A DNA stretch of 64,000 nucleotides from Gambelia wislizenii (GCA_030847615.1 JAUMIR010000001.1:179943001-180007000); one strand, 5' to 3'. Shown: positions 34,394 to 46,886, counted from the stretch's first letter. Translations and numbers: made by a program. Notes: generated from the letters alone by a model not told the origin.

Positions 34394-36031
34394 CTCTCTA
34401 CAAATACTTCCTCCACCTAGGGATGCTGATACATACTCAAAGGAGCTATTCTTCCCAGTACCTGAACCGTTGTGAAGATGCAATGGACAGTTCATTTGCT
34501 TGGAACTCCCCCATCCTCTTTCTATCCCAATCTCTCTCACCAGAGTGAGAGGTGATGGCACTTGCTAGAAGTCTTCAGGGCTATCAAAGCTTACACCAAA
34601 ATGACTAAAGAGAGTGAATACTCCAACTCTTTCTTTTTCCCCTTCGTCATTAGGCTGAAATGTTTACTAGTCCATGCTAACTTGTTAGCATAAATACAGT
34701 TCACTGCATACAATTCACTGTATACCACTCCCATCAGGCTCCTAGGCCAAGGAATAGTATAGCTCACCCTACCATGGTGGTAACCAGAAGCTTTTTCTTG
34801 TAGCGTTTCTGTTTCTGAGAGAAACAGAACAGCCACATGGGCCAGGGCCAGCATCTTTAGTGACATAATTCATTGGGTCTTTTTGCATCTATCATATCAG
34901 TTTTTGTTAGGCAGGTTTTGCACTCAGTAGATCAGATCTAAGCATGTCAGCTATGGAACCACCCTGACTAGAGAGCTACTTGGACATTTCCCAGATATCA
35001 ACAAGTAACAGCTTCAAGAGAAACAACAGTGATACTATGAAGTTAGTTTCTGAGGAGGTACAAAGGAGATGTCTACCTTGTCCTTTAGGCTAATGCTTTC
35101 CCACGTCCCTTACTGTTTGACCATCTGGACACTTGTTTACCTTCTCAGAGGAAAGAATCCTGGCTTTGCTCTACTTTTCCCTTCCCTTCCCCCTCTTGCC
35201 ATTGTCTTCTAAATCAAATGGGGAGAGACTCATTTGGGCAGCATATTCTAGATAGGACACAGTTGATCACATATGCCTTTGTATCTAATTAGTAGGGGGA
35301 AAGATGTGATATATAATTTCTAAGACTGACATTGAGAAGGCAGTTTTATTTTTCCTACCAGTTTTGATTGATTACCATGATTATTCTTTTTTGTTTGGAT
35401 ATTTGGCTGTTCCGCTTCTCAAAAAATTAAGCTATGCATTATTAGTCGATCTGATAGTGTCTTTAAATGTTACATGTTGCTTTGGTACCATTTGGCCTGC
35501 TTAGCAGAATACATATTTTTAAATGCATTAGAATTTGATCTTGCCACCTGCGAGGAACTTTTACTTCTCTTTCACTTTCATTGAGAGAAGGGTTACAGTC
35601 TAAAGGGAAAGCTTATGTTCTGAAGATGAAAGAGAAATACATATGCACCCCCACCCCACCCCTCACCATTTTATATTCGATTTAAAATAATGAGGCTTGA
35701 ATATGGTGCACTTATGTACCTAGTCATAATGGATTTTATTATGTTTTAAAACACTTAATTTTGGTAACCCTGAACTCTTTCAACAAAAATTGAATGTGGA
35801 GAACCTTACATGAGGGATATGAGTTGTACAGTTGATAAGAGGTTCACATTTTGTGATCAGTAGTTTTTATCAGGCCTTTTGATTGCATACTTTAGATACT
35901 GAAACATAACATAATTGAGCACTTAGGCCAATATAGAGAGCAATTATGGCATACTTCTATAATAAATACACTAAACAGCAGATTATCTCCTCTCCAAGAG
36001 GAAATGTTGCAGGGAGGACATCGGTAGTATA
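34394..36031. other. Unannotated spacer
   Basis: No gene was recognised. The segment 35,380-35,600 is AT-rich, free of simple repeats and of named elements; it is one of the more unique-looking pieces, but I cannot assign a role. Confidence 0.45.
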
Positions 36032-36340
36032 GGAGATTATCAAATGTGGCAAAAATCACATCAAAAGATCACTAGAAGAACAGGAAGGGGTGAGATTATC
36101 AGGTGATGTCATCCTCCAGCATTCCAGGGCATAGCACAGGCATCAGTAAGGTGTCCCTTTTGATTTGTGGCTTCTCCCTGTCAATACAAAAGGAAAGTTT
36201 CATCCACCTCAGTGCTATGCCCCCAGAATGGCAAAAGGACACAGGTGTCTGGTAAGGTTACCCTTTCTGTTCTTTTAGTGATCTTGTGACACAGCTGGGA
36301 ATGCAATTTTTGGTGTGTTTGCCAAAATTTCATTGATTCA
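36032..36340 (+). mobile_element. MITE, GGAGATTATCA family, degraded
   Basis: GGAGATTATCAAATGTGGCA starts the copy, followed by AGAACAGGAAGGGGTGA, GATGTCATCCTCCAG, GTGGCTTCTCCCTGTCAATA and GGTAAGGTTACCCTTTCTGT in the order seen at 46,593-46,886. The right terminus is decayed, so its end is approximate. A CR1 3' end follows about 50 bp later. Confidence 0.75.
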
Positions 36341-36394
36341 TCCTCAAACCACACAATGAACAGAGAACAGAGGAACAGAGAACAGAGGAACAGG

Positions 36395-36628
36395 AACAGA
36401 GATTCCACCTCAACATTAGGAGGAACTTTTTGACAGTAAGAGCTGTTCGGCAGTGGAACACACTCCCTCAGAGCGTGGTGGGGCCTCCTTCTTTGGAGGT
36501 GTTTAAACAGAGGCTGGATGGCCATCTGTCAGGGATGTTTTGATTGTGTATTCCTGCATGGCAATGGGTTGGACTGGATGGCCCTCGTGGTCTCTTCCAA
36601 CTCTACAGTTCTATGATTCTATGATTGT
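36395..36628 (+). mobile_element. CR1 3' end
   Basis: The plus strand encodes the last residues of the CR1 ORF2 ('[18 protein letters not shown]', then 'PSLEVFKQRLDGHLSGM'-like) and ends with GGTTGGACTGGATGGCCCTC and ATTCTATGATTGT. The upstream junction is an AGAGGAACAGAGAAC tandem at 36,360-36,395. It is nearly identical to the same part of the 4.9-kb copy and so probably of similar age. Confidence 0.93.
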
Positions 36629-38117
36629 ATAATGGCTTACTTTGCTATTGTACTTTCTTGGATTACTATGTCACTATCCATAACATTTCATGTGATGTGA
36701 ACAGGAATGTTCCTATTCCCATTTAAAGTTGGTCAAGGTGCAGCTTACATGTGGCTTGCCAGGACCACCAATGCAGCCCCCTCAACACCCCAAGCACTTT
36801 CCCGTCTCCTGAAAACAATCAGTGTAAAAATGGTCTGCTATGCCCCCTGGAACCTCCAGGAGACACAGATGACATTTTAAAGAACAGTCTCCCACCTGGG
36901 ACCAGTTTTAGAAGTGACCAACTACAAGAATATAACTGGCAAAAGTTCACACCAAAACATTGTTTTCTGTGGTAAGTCATGGGGGTGCTTTAAAGGTGGG
37001 GGTTGCTGAGGAGAGGGAAATTACCCTAAGCCTGCTGAAGCTGCTCATCTCTAATTTCCACTAAAGATTGTATATTATTCTCACATAGATCTGGAAAAAA
37101 TATGTGTGCATACTCATAATTTCTAAATGTTATTTGATTTGAAACATAATGCCCCAAAGTTTATTGTACCATTTTTGACACATGATTGTCTCAGCTCTGC
37201 TTCACTCCAGTAATACTAACCTGCAAGCAAACCTCTCTGAAATCAAAGGGGTATTCTTTTTGGTAGTTGTGTACAGGAATGCACTCCACACCTGGTTACC
37301 ATCATTTAAAAAAAGCAGACTTCAAGCAAATGCTCTCAAAAGATGTCAACTGTCATACGTTAATTAAAATTATTAAAAAATAAAGTATATAATGTTATTA
37401 AAGTGTATGTTATGAAATATTCAATACCATGTCAGTGAGAAATACTGTAAAATATTATATACTGGTAGTTTTCAAAACATCATCAAGGGAAACCTGTCTT
37501 TGTTTTATTTTGCTTCTGAATGTTCACCAGGACTTCCCAAGCAGACCAGTTGAAGAAATGTTTTTCCACCACCGTTAATCATGCTTTTGTAGTGCAGAAC
37601 CACAGAAAAAAAAAAAAAGGCCGCATCCACTGATGTGGAAAACCTGGACTGTTAGGGGAGCCAATTCATGTGTGCTGTAATGTAATCTCTTGGGTAACAG
37701 CTATTACTGGGTAACAAATCCCATTACAATGGACTTATAAAACCTAAGCAAAAAACTACAAGGTTTTAATTCATGAGAGGAACTGGTTAGCATCAACTAA
37801 TCCTGCCACAAATAGACAATAGACACATGGACCATATGCCACCTCTGAATTTGCTTCAGCATTTTGCATACTTCTGCAAGTAACTAAGGCCATGTTCTCT
37901 TTCCATCAGTCATGTGAATAGTAGAATGTACAGAATTCAGTTCCCTCCCATTGCTGTGTAGCATGCAGGGAGAGAGACATGTTTGGTGGCTTCCTATGAA
38001 AGGAGGCAACACTAACATACATTGAGGCACTGTGTGCTGTGATGCAGAGCCAAAGTTGTCAACCCCAACTATTCCTCTTTTGGCTTCCTCATTGACCCAC
38101 CCTCCTGACTCTGACAC
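36629..38117. other. Unannotated spacer
   Basis: A poly(A) run lies at 37,604-37,618. No gene or named repeat was recognised. Confidence 0.5.
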
Positions 38118-38640
38118 AGTGTAAGCTTGCTGGTTACTTCAGGACTCGGTAGAAATTTCCTCCTTTTTTCATGTTTTTTTACCCAAAGGGTGGTGTCTTA
38201 AATAAGGAGTCACTTGGCAGGTAGTGGGGGGGGGAGGAATTTGGTGGATACCTATGGCACCCTGTTGGTGAAGGATAGGTCTCTGGAGTGGCCCCTACAT
38301 GTCATGAGACCCAGGGAATGGGGAAGGAGACTGTCCTGAAGGTTTAGCCCTCAATAAAAGTAAGGCGACTTGAGGGTTGTATCCTCAGGTTGGCCTTCCA
38401 GTAGATGGCCACATGGGGAGCAACACAGATTTTGGGTTTCTCCCTAGGGCTGTTTTGCCCAGAGGAAGCTGGGGAAGAGGTCCAGGAGTGAGCACTGCCC
38501 CAGCTGCTCCTGCACTAGGCTTCTTCTCCCTCTCCCTACATATCTCAGGAGATAAACTTAAATAGGTGATAGTTAAATAAAGTGGCTCATATTTAAATCC
38601 AACTTTGTCTGTGTGGTCTCATTATTTCATGGGTTGGTCA
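38118..38640 (+). mobile_element. LTR-like repeat, copy 3 (plus strand)
   Basis: The block begins near TGTAAGCTTGCTGGTTACTT and continues through GGTATGGCACC-like and GTTGGTGAAGGATAGGTCTC, then CCTTCCAGTAGATGGCCACA and GTTAAATAAAGTGGCTCA, ending TCATGGGTTGGTCA at 38,640. The same words occur inverted at 19.5-20.06 and 43.97-44.5 kb. The AATAAA, then a roughly 55-nt tail ending in CA, fits a solo LTR reading direction. No target duplication could be fixed. Confidence 0.5.
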
Positions 38641-40160
38641 GCAAAGGGACAATCATGGCTTTCCCCCACTTATCACACTTTCTCCACGCTTTGTGGTAAT
38701 AGATATGTGGAAATGGATCTGTCTGATTCCAGTATCCAGATACTGTGCTCCCGGTAATCAACCCCCTTGCCTTTGTTTTGGTGAGTGTAAGTAATTGTTG
38801 AACACTTGAAATAACAGGCCAGGTGGGTAAGACACATATGCTCATTTTTTTCACTGTTATTTTTGCTGAGAAAAAAGAGCTGGTCTAGAGAGATATTTTC
38901 TTAATACATTTTAGTAAATAAGCTGAAAAGACCCTTCATTACCAGTAGTAGTAGATTCTTGATATATTTTCTCCATCTGTGAGGGCAGTTATGACTGTTT
39001 CATATCTTGACTGCAACATCTCAGCAAGGAACAATATTTTTGCTTTATATCCAGCGATTTTCATTCACTCAAATAAGTTTATAATGCCTTTTATAGGGGG
39101 AATTTTATGGTGGTATATTATGGAGATGTGTTATCTTTTGTATGTTTCTTTTATATTTAAAATCACAACTTATCTCAGTTTAGACAGCTACGTAATACTC
39201 GTAATACTGTTCTGTGCTTTAAGCAATATGTAGCCTTTATAGAATGTAAATTATTCAAGAGTGAGACTGCATTCTGTTCAAATGAATTGTGGACTTTTTA
39301 TCCTTCTATTCACTTTTCAAAAATCCCACTGTTATTGCAGAAATCAAGGAGATATGTAAAGATGCTTACTGCACATATTTGTAAAATGTTGGTCAAAGCA
39401 AGTATTTAAATGCAGTACCCCTTCTCTTTAAGATTATTCTAACAGAAGATTACATTTATAAAAATGCTTAATACAGAAATTCCATTCTATCTGCAATGGT
39501 GTTGTTTATTTTGCAACTGCCACCATTGTTATATGCTGATGGCTGCAGTATTGGATGTGCTGACTCCAACTCATGAGAAGTTCACCAACAGTAAGCTCCT
39601 GGACTCTGATTTTGAAATGACAATGCTCATTTTAATCCCCAGATAAAATCTGTCAGCAGGGGGAAAATAGCATTTAATAGTCCAAATAATGTTCCTCAAA
39701 GTGAGGGGAAAACCCCTAAGGCCTTTAAGAAACATCTCGAGCAATTGATCACAGTTTATAATCTGACCATTATAGATTACCTCCTTTCATCCCTACCATC
39801 ACATGAACAACAACAACAACCTATTGAACATTTATAACAATGAAAGTGATGACCAGCCTCAGCCATGGCCAAGACAAGAGCCATCAGGGACTGCTTTATT
39901 CCAAGGGCAAAAGACACTATTGCAGCCAGTGGTGAAAAAAAAGTGTTATGGTGAAAAAAGATTTTTAAAAAAGCAAGAAAGTATAAACAACAGGCAAATG
40001 AGCATCCAGGGAATTTCAGGATTAGATTATGGGAAGCCATCAGGAAATATACAGATACGGACCCACATGATGAGAGTTTAGAGTCCCCCTTGGTCATTAT
40101 GTAAGTTGAAGAAATGCAAAAGCCTTTGCAAACAAAATTGGAGGGGAGAGGCCTGCCCAG
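38641..40160. other. Unannotated spacer
   Basis: An (AAC)n run is at about 39,807-39,822. The two overlapping frames near 39,777-40,097 show no domain. No gene or named repeat was recognised. Confidence 0.5.
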
Positions 40161-40163
40161 CTA

Positions 40164-40615
40164 TCACTTTATTTATATCCCACCTTTGTCCTAGACTGGG
40201 ACTCAAGGAGACTTACAAAAAAGGCATAAAATTACAAAAAAAAAAAAAAAAAAAAAAACCCACACATATAAAATCTTTTTTTAAAAAGAGAAATAAAATA
40301 ATACGTACAATAGCAAAAAAAAAAAAAAAAAGCAATTTTCTTGGTTAAAATCAATTTCCAAAGGCTAACTGGAAAAACCAAGTCTTAACATGCTAGCAAA
40401 AAAGAAGCTATTATAGCTTCCCAAGGGCGGGAGTTCCAAAGTGTGAGGACAACTTTTCCCACTTTCCCTATAAAGGTTGTGGCATAGAAAGAAGTACCTC
40501 CCTTGCAGATCTTAAACCTCAAGAAGGCTCATATGGTAAGATATGGTCCTTCAAATAGTGGGATGGCAGAACAAATCCATTAAGGGCTTATCAACTTGTT
40601 CTTTCATCTACAATC
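40164..40615 (-). mobile_element. L2-like LINE 3' part, decayed
   Basis: CTTTATTTATATCCCACCTTTGTC starts the reverse-complemented 3' end; two poly(A) tracts (40,235-40,258 and about 40,315-40,332) follow. Then CAAGGGCGGGAGTTCCAAAG and CATTAAGGGCTTATCAA are counterparts of 'FSVIAPKLWNDL'- and 'FKALNG'-encoding parts of the long L2 copy at 61.1-61.3 kb. Clearly dead. Confidence 0.7.
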
Positions 40616-41182
40616 AGATGCAGGCAGAAAAGGAGAAACTTAAAGATTCAAAGAACCATCTTAGAGCCTTCCAGCTAGAAGAATACCAGCGGAAAATAAG
40701 GAAGTCCTCTCCATAAGTCTAGACCCAGGTCTGGGTCACTATACACATCCTCCCACTCTCACTCCCAATTGCACCAAACTAATTCACAAAAATACCAGAA
40801 TGTGTGCCAGCATTCTTCTCATCAAGGGCCCCAACCTACAGATATCTGTTACTATTGCAAACAACAAGAGCTTTGGAAATGAGAACGCTCAGTTAAACCC
40901 ACTTGTCTGCCTGCTTCAACAAAATGTGTTCCTTCCATTTTAATTCCACATATTTCAGAACATGTAGTGATTCACTTAATGTTTGCTTGTTAATCACATT
41001 TGTCTCTTATCTTTCCTCCAATGAGCTCAAGAAATCATGCACAGCTCTTTTCTTCCCCACTTTTATCTTCCTAACAACCATGTCAGGTAGTTCAGGCTGA
41101 GAGTGAGTTCCTGGCCCAAGATCACTGACTAGGCTTCATGACTCATTATTGGACCAGAACCTGGATCTCCCATATCTCTGTG
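40616..41182. other. Unannotated spacer
   Basis: No gene or named repeat was recognised. Confidence 0.5.
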
Positions 41183-41185
41183 TAG

Positions 41186-41937
41186 GGACTTTATCACACG
41201 AGGCTGAAATTTCAGAATTACAACAGGATAGTAGCCCGAATAGCTTCCCGTTATCACATGATGTCATTGTCATGCTTGCTTCATCCATGCTCTAGCTGTC
41301 AACTGTGCATTACTTTGCAGTCATGGGCAAAAGTCGTGAATAGCTATCAATAGCACTGTTTTCGCAGTATTGATGAGTATGCAATAATTCCATCCTGCTG
41401 TAGTCCCAATATTACAGCATTAGTGGGCGGTCCTCCTGCTTTCCCCCCTCCCCATGCCCAATGAGAACACATAATTAAGCTTCCATTAGAAAGGATGGAG
41501 ACGACCTCCAGGATGCTCTTTTTAATGAACTGTCACCTTTTCTTGGAACTTTTTTTTTAAATTGTGAAGTTGTTAATTTGTTACTTAATTTGTGTGTTTT
41601 TGGTGTGTTTAATCAAAGTCTTGTCTTCTCATGAAAACAGCTGAAATCTCACTAGTGCAAAATCATGGAAGCAGGAGAATTTTTTTAAAAAAAGTGCATA
41701 TGCAGGGCATCTCAAAGTGTTAATACTCCATCATTACTATGCAATGTGATAACTAGTGTTACTGTAGCATGAGCATCAATCCCATTCTTAAAACACTAAT
41801 AGGTCATCATGTGATTTTCCATGGTATTGTTGCATGATTACAGCAATGTACAATAATTAATGTGTTAATGCCATTATAATTCCACTTTTCTCAATTGCAG
41901 AATTACAGCATTTTTAGATGCTTGTGTGATAAAGTCC
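41186..41937. mobile_element. MITE, GGACTTTATCACAC family
   Basis: GGACTTTATCACACGAGGCT (41,186) and the inverted GGACTTTATCACACAAGCAT (ending 41,937) are flanked by TAG and TAA, one mismatch. Further pairing occurs at the subterminal GAATTACAACAG / GCAGAATTACAGC words. 752 bp with no transposase frame. The GGACTTTATCA start is shared with elements at 28.4 and 49.9 kb. Confidence 0.85.
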
Positions 41938-42608
41938 TAACACTCTAACCATTGTGCTTTGAAATTTGTTTTAAAATGCCTAATTTTGTATTTGATAACA
42001 GAAGGTGGAATAGCTCAAGGTCATATTTTATTTACTGATCAGTCATCCTGCATGTGTAGAGATGATTGAGCAGCCTTGAAATATTTTTGTGAGCTGAATT
42101 CTTCATTTCTACATGTATGAAAAACACTCCATTCACATCCATCCAGAACAGCATGGGAGCTGTTGTCTGGATGTGAAATCCTATATGGCTCCAGAATGCA
42201 TATGGGTAAGATAGTCAGACAGGCTATCTATCTCTCTTGGGTCTTACCCACCTCACTAGAACCCTATGAAAAGGAGAATGTCCACTGTGTGAGAAACACC
42301 TCTGTGACTGGCTGTGCCACTGTGGCTATTTCATTCACAAGAAAGGTACAACCTCATGGATGACTCCTTAGGAGCAGTCTCTAAGCCACTGCAACTTCCA
42401 TCCAAAGGGGACATAACATCTGTTGCCCTAAAACCAATCTCTATTTGCACTGTTCCCAGACATTCTTTTGGGGAATGAATGAAGTGTATTGAAGCTATCA
42501 CTCAATTCTTTCTGAGACAAAGATGAGAAGAAAATGAAATCTTGCATTATATAAAGAGTGGGAAAATAGCCTACCTATGATCTAGGGAAAAAAATGCTCA
42601 TCTTCTAA
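41938..42608. other. Unannotated spacer
   Basis: No gene or named repeat was recognised. Confidence 0.5.
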
Positions 42609-42705
42609 CAATAATAAATAATAATAATAATAAAATTTATTTATACCCCGCCCCTCTTCTAAAAACAATTGGAGCAGCTACAATAAGAAATACTGTACAT
42701 ATCTT
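42609..42705 (-). mobile_element. L2-like LINE extreme 3' end
   Basis: An AAT-repeat run, then TTTATTTATACCCCGCCCCTC and CAATTGGAGCAGCTACAAT: the reverse complement of an L2-type 3' end, nearly identical in its first 25 bp to the long copy at 60.78 kb. Only about 95 bp were inserted or remain. Confidence 0.85.
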
Positions 42706-42823
42706 GTGTCCTATTTACCCATCCTCTCTTTTCAAAAACAGTGCACAGTTGTCAGGGCTTTTGTTCAGATCTTTTAATTCCCCAGAGGCAGTGCCTCATC
42801 TTTTACAGTTCTAGGGGGCCGTT

Positions 42824-43950
42824 TACATGATGAAAATGTCCTGGGAAGAATTCGTGTCGATCCCTGGCAGTTTACACGTACATCGGGTCGGGTACGTGAT
42901 TTTCTGAAGGGGGGCCACCTTTTATCCCTCAACCTGAGGGACTTCCAGTCCCGCAGTTTGTGCCGGTTTTTAAAAAAGTCACGGGAGGATTCGGAAAATC
43001 GGAAATGTAAACAGCGTGGGACAAAATGTCCCGGTACTGGGATGACCGGAAATGGTGACTGGGGGCGGGCTTAGAGATCAGCGACCAGAAAAGGAGGGGT
43101 CAGTCACCCGTTCTACAGATCCAGCCTCACCAGCTGAAAACAAAGGCATCCCTTCCAGCTGCACGAAGGTTGATGTGTGTGTGTGTGCACTCGCGTGTAC
43201 TCAATCACCTTTTTAAAATGGATTTCTACACTGCAAACCCTTCAGCTTTATCTTTTCCTCAACTGCATGTTACAGAGAGATAGTAGTAGCCCGTTCATCC
43301 CCTGCCTTGGTCACCTCCCTGGTACTCCAGCCTCTGAGCGAATGAACACCCTTTAATTCCCCCTCTGTGCCTGTGCCTTTAAAATTGTCTGTTTGTAGCT
43401 GGTTTGCTGTAAGGGTTAACATTTTAAAGGGGATACCCAACCCCCCCACCTCACTCGGCTTGATCTCCCTGCGTCTGAGCGAAAGATCTCAGTCTGGTCT
43501 TTCAAAGAAATTGCAAGCCTCTACTCGGCTTGCTTTCAAAAGGAAAGGAGATGATTTAATTGTTCCTCCGTCTGAAGTCTTTGAGAAGTGCCTTCTGCCT
43601 CTGTTTCAAGGGTTAACTTTTTTTAAAGAAGCGAGGGGAATACCAAACCTCTGCCCCCCTGTCTCCCCCCCCCCAGCCAGCCAATAGCAGCGCTCCTGGC
43701 ACGGAACTTTGAAGGAAGTGCGTCACTGAGGTTGTGAAAACACGAGTAATCGCATACTTGATTGACAGCCAAAAAACCCCAAAAAACCTACAACCTAAAA
43801 AACCCCGGAACTTTGGATGTGTAAATATCAGTCACGGGACCACCTGGGATATCCAGATCAGTGACATAAATTGTATAAACAGCGAGGGGTGGATTCGTGA
43901 TCAGAAAATCGCGGTAAGCACCGTGACAATTTCTGTCGTGTAACTGGCAC
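42824..43950. mobile_element. GTTTACA-type element with GC-rich core
   Basis: Left end GGGGGCCGTTTACATGATGA and right end (inverted) GTGCCAGTTACACGACAGAA are flanked by CTA at 42,821-42,823 and 43,951-43,953. Subterminal parts pair: GATTTTCTGAAGGGG-like left words against GATCAGAAAATCGCGGT on the right. The middle is GC- and CpG-rich and includes a (TG)n tract near 43,171-43,186, with no transposase. The 106-codon frame at 43,367-43,687 shows no domain. It is unlike the cores at 12.7 and 50.3 kb, so it is a separate family with similar termini. Confidence 0.75.
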
Positions 43951-43971
43951 CTAGATGTCATTCCTCCAACA

Positions 43972-44500
43972 ATGACCAACCATGGAATAACAAGACCAGA
44001 CATAGAGAGTTGGGTTAAAGAAGGGGCACTTTATTTGACATATATCCTATTTAAATTAATTGAACCCAAAATGAGCAAGAAGAGGGGGGAGCAACCTGAT
44101 GCGGGTCGAGGTGAGACTAGGTGTCTACCCTAGACTACCTCCTCAGCCTTCCCTTGGGTGAAACACCTGAGGCCTGAGGGCAGTGCAATAGTTGGGCTGC
44201 TCCCTTGATGACCTTTTATTGGAAGGTAAACCCAGGGTACTCCTATCCAAGTTCCAGGATCTTATAAGTGAGAACAACCCTCCCAGGTCAGCCTCAAAGG
44301 TAGACACCTTCTCCATTCTCCAGGTCCCAGAGCCCTACCAGTCACCAAAAGTGTGCCAAGGTGCACAATGAAGTCTTAAATTCTCCCCCCACTACCTGCC
44401 ACAGACAAGGGACAAGCATCTGCTTAGTTCCTTTCCCCCACCAGGCTAGCCAATAAGGCATTCACCCGTTGTTGCAAGTATCCCAGGAAGATCAAATTGC
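43972..44500 (-). mobile_element. LTR-like repeat, copy 2
   Basis: The plus strand begins TGACCAACCATGGAATAACA, the inverse of a GGTTGGTCA-ending terminus, and contains GGGGCACTTTATTTGACAT (AATAAA on the minus strand), CAGCCTTCCCTTGGGTGAAA and CCCAGAGCCCTACCAGTCAC. These occur in the same order in copies 1 and 3. It starts about 20 bp right of the GC-rich element. No coding sequence. Confidence 0.5.
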
Positions 44501-46590
44501 TATCACCCTACCCCTACCAATGTGACATGTTTGTGCTCACAGAAAGCCTCCTAGTCTCTGACCATGGAGGCCATCAAAAGAGCTTCTTTGCCATGCTGGT
44601 CCATGTACTCATTCCTTGTCTACAAATTCAGCAGGAACTAAAACGTATACAAGTAAATAAATATAATAATGTAAAAATAACTCATTACAATTCTAATTTA
44701 GCTCTTTAAAGAAACTGATTCAGAGATGTAGCCATTGCATAGCTTTACTGTTTTGGCAGAATTATAGCAGAGGCATAAACAAGCCAGTTTTAAGAACATG
44801 TTGGGAATGCATGACAACATAATTGCTAGGTACCTTATTTCTGCAATTAGCTGTGAAATCCATGTTTAAATGTTATTAGTGCCTTAATTAAAGAGGATAA
44901 ACAAAAACATGTATCTTTTAACACCTACATAATAAATATACTTTTGATATTCTAGTCTATTCCTGATTTAATGTAGGTTGAAATCTTGTAACATCATTTC
45001 CCCTATTTAGAATAATGTCCCAATTGCCACCTCTATTTCCTTAAGGTATTGTGTAGCTTTGCAATAAGAAAGAAATGTTTAAAACCCTGTAATGATGATA
45101 ATTACTTTAATTAGTATGTTGCTTTTCCATATGGATGTGTGTAAAGTTACCTATACCAGCAGAGCAGCAATGCAATTACTTTAAAATTAAATTTAAGGAT
45201 ATCTGTAACTGTATTTTACAGAACGGAATGAAATAATCTTTTTCTTGCCATCCTAACCACTGCAATAGCAAAGGAATCACAGAACTGCCTCTGTAATGGA
45301 TATCATTTTGCCTGCATGTGCACTGTACTATATATATATATAGAGAGAGAGAGAGAGACCTTAGTTGGAATAAATAGTTAGCATGCCCAGATGGGTGGGA
45401 TCCAGCCATTAGCATAGTAGAGGCTGTTCGTGTCCTCCCACATGATTATGTAGTGGTCTGACAGTTTGGCAGATAGACCTGAGTTGTTGTCTGTCAAGAG
45501 AGAGAACCTGTCCTCCAAGATAAATTCAGGGAAAGGAGAAGGAAAAAGCAGAGACGTGCTGACAGTTGTGATCTACCATCTGAGTGGCAGCCTGAAAGAG
45601 TAGGAGAAAGTAATAGATCTGATCTGAGTTTGTTAGATCAGACGTTTTTGTGGGAATGCAAGAGGGCTGTACGTAAGTAAAGAGGGCTGTACGTAAGTAA
45701 ACTCATGTTGCCCCTGCCCCATCCCTAACCATACACTGAGTGACAAGCTCTGGGTGATCTACCTTCATTCCTTTGAATGTGAGTAGAAGATTCCATATGA
45801 CAGAGGCTCTATGATCTTGCACAGGGTTTTTTTTCCCCTCCCTTATACCCCTTCTGAGTTCCCTGCCAACACAGGAAGGACAAGGAGTAAAGGGACAGCT
45901 ATGGGTGGGCACAAAGGCATAGGATTCAGGGCCAACTTGTACCACCATTGCCCTCTACACACTAATAGTCCTTAACACATTCAGGAATTTGCATAGGCAC
46001 TTGTCACAAACATGTCTAGTTCTATTAAGCTTTTAATTAATACCAGGGTTAATGCTAGTGTAGCAATATTATTTCTTATTGTCTTCTTCATGAATCACAT
46101 ATTGGTAGAAAGATGGTATATAAATAAAGGTAAGTTGAAAATAAAAAAGCTGGTCTGTGATTTATAAATCCTACTTGTTTTTACCTGAGTGCACAAGTCC
46201 CATCTTGAATATTCTGTGAATCCTGTGACATGATTTTAGAGATTCCTCTTTTCATAGAACTCCCTTAAGATACCTTATACTCAAAACTACTTTCTGTGGC
46301 TATATTGTCAACAACATCAAGAGTGTTTCTAGCCCAGCCAGAATAATATTGCAGACAGAATGGTGGCATTCATATTACATCTGAGAACCTTGACTACAGT
46401 TAGGTATCTCTTAACCCTCCTTCATCATACTGGAGTGGTGTCACAAGGCACTAATGTGTTTTAAACAAAACTAATTGATCACTTTATTGCTATTACTACT
46501 GTAATTAATAAACAGTAGTAGTGCTTTTAGTATCATCACAGTCATCATTGTTATGAAGTCTCCTCATGAGTTAGGAACAAATTTCAATTA
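44501..46590. other. Spacer; AT-rich block with homeodomain-like words
   Basis: From 44,700 to 45,130 the sequence is free of recognisable repeats and holds several TAATTA-type words (CTTAATTAAAG near 44,885, GATAATTACTTTAATTAG near 45,096-45,113). A compound (TA)n(GA)n tract is at 45,328-45,358 and a 20-bp AGAGGGCTGTACGTAAGTAA direct repeat at about 45,662-45,700. No gene is supported. Confidence 0.4.
45661..45701 (+). repeat. Short tandem duplication
   Basis: AGAGGGCTGTACGTAAGTAA occurs twice in succession, a perfect two-copy tandem of about 20 bp, probably recent replication slippage. Confidence 0.9.
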
Positions 46591-46592
46591 CT

Positions 46593-46886
46593 GGAGATTA
46601 TCAGACATGGCAAAAACCATGGCAAAAGATTGACAGAAGAACAGGAAGGGGTGACCTTACCAGACGTCATCCTCCAGTGTTCCAGGGGTGTAGTAAGGCA
46701 TCATTTTTTATTAGTGGCTTCTCCCCATGAATGCAAAAGGGAAGCCTCATCCATGGCAATGCGAAGCCCCTGGAATGGCAGAAGGATGTGGGCATCTGGT
46801 AAGGTCGCCCTTTCTGTTATTTTAGCAATCTTCTGACGTGGTTGGGGATGCAATTTTTGGCTTACTCCCCCACGTCTGATAATCCC
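46593..46886 (+). mobile_element. MITE, GGAGATTATCAGACATGG family
   Basis: GGAGATTATCAGACATGGCA at the left and the inverted GGGGATTATCAGACGTGGGG at the right bound the copy. The body matches the copies at 31.6 and 36.0 kb. The 3-bp duplication is not clear. The arms pair further inside (for instance CATCCTCCAG...TTCCAGGGG against CCCCTGGAATGG). Confidence 0.85.
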
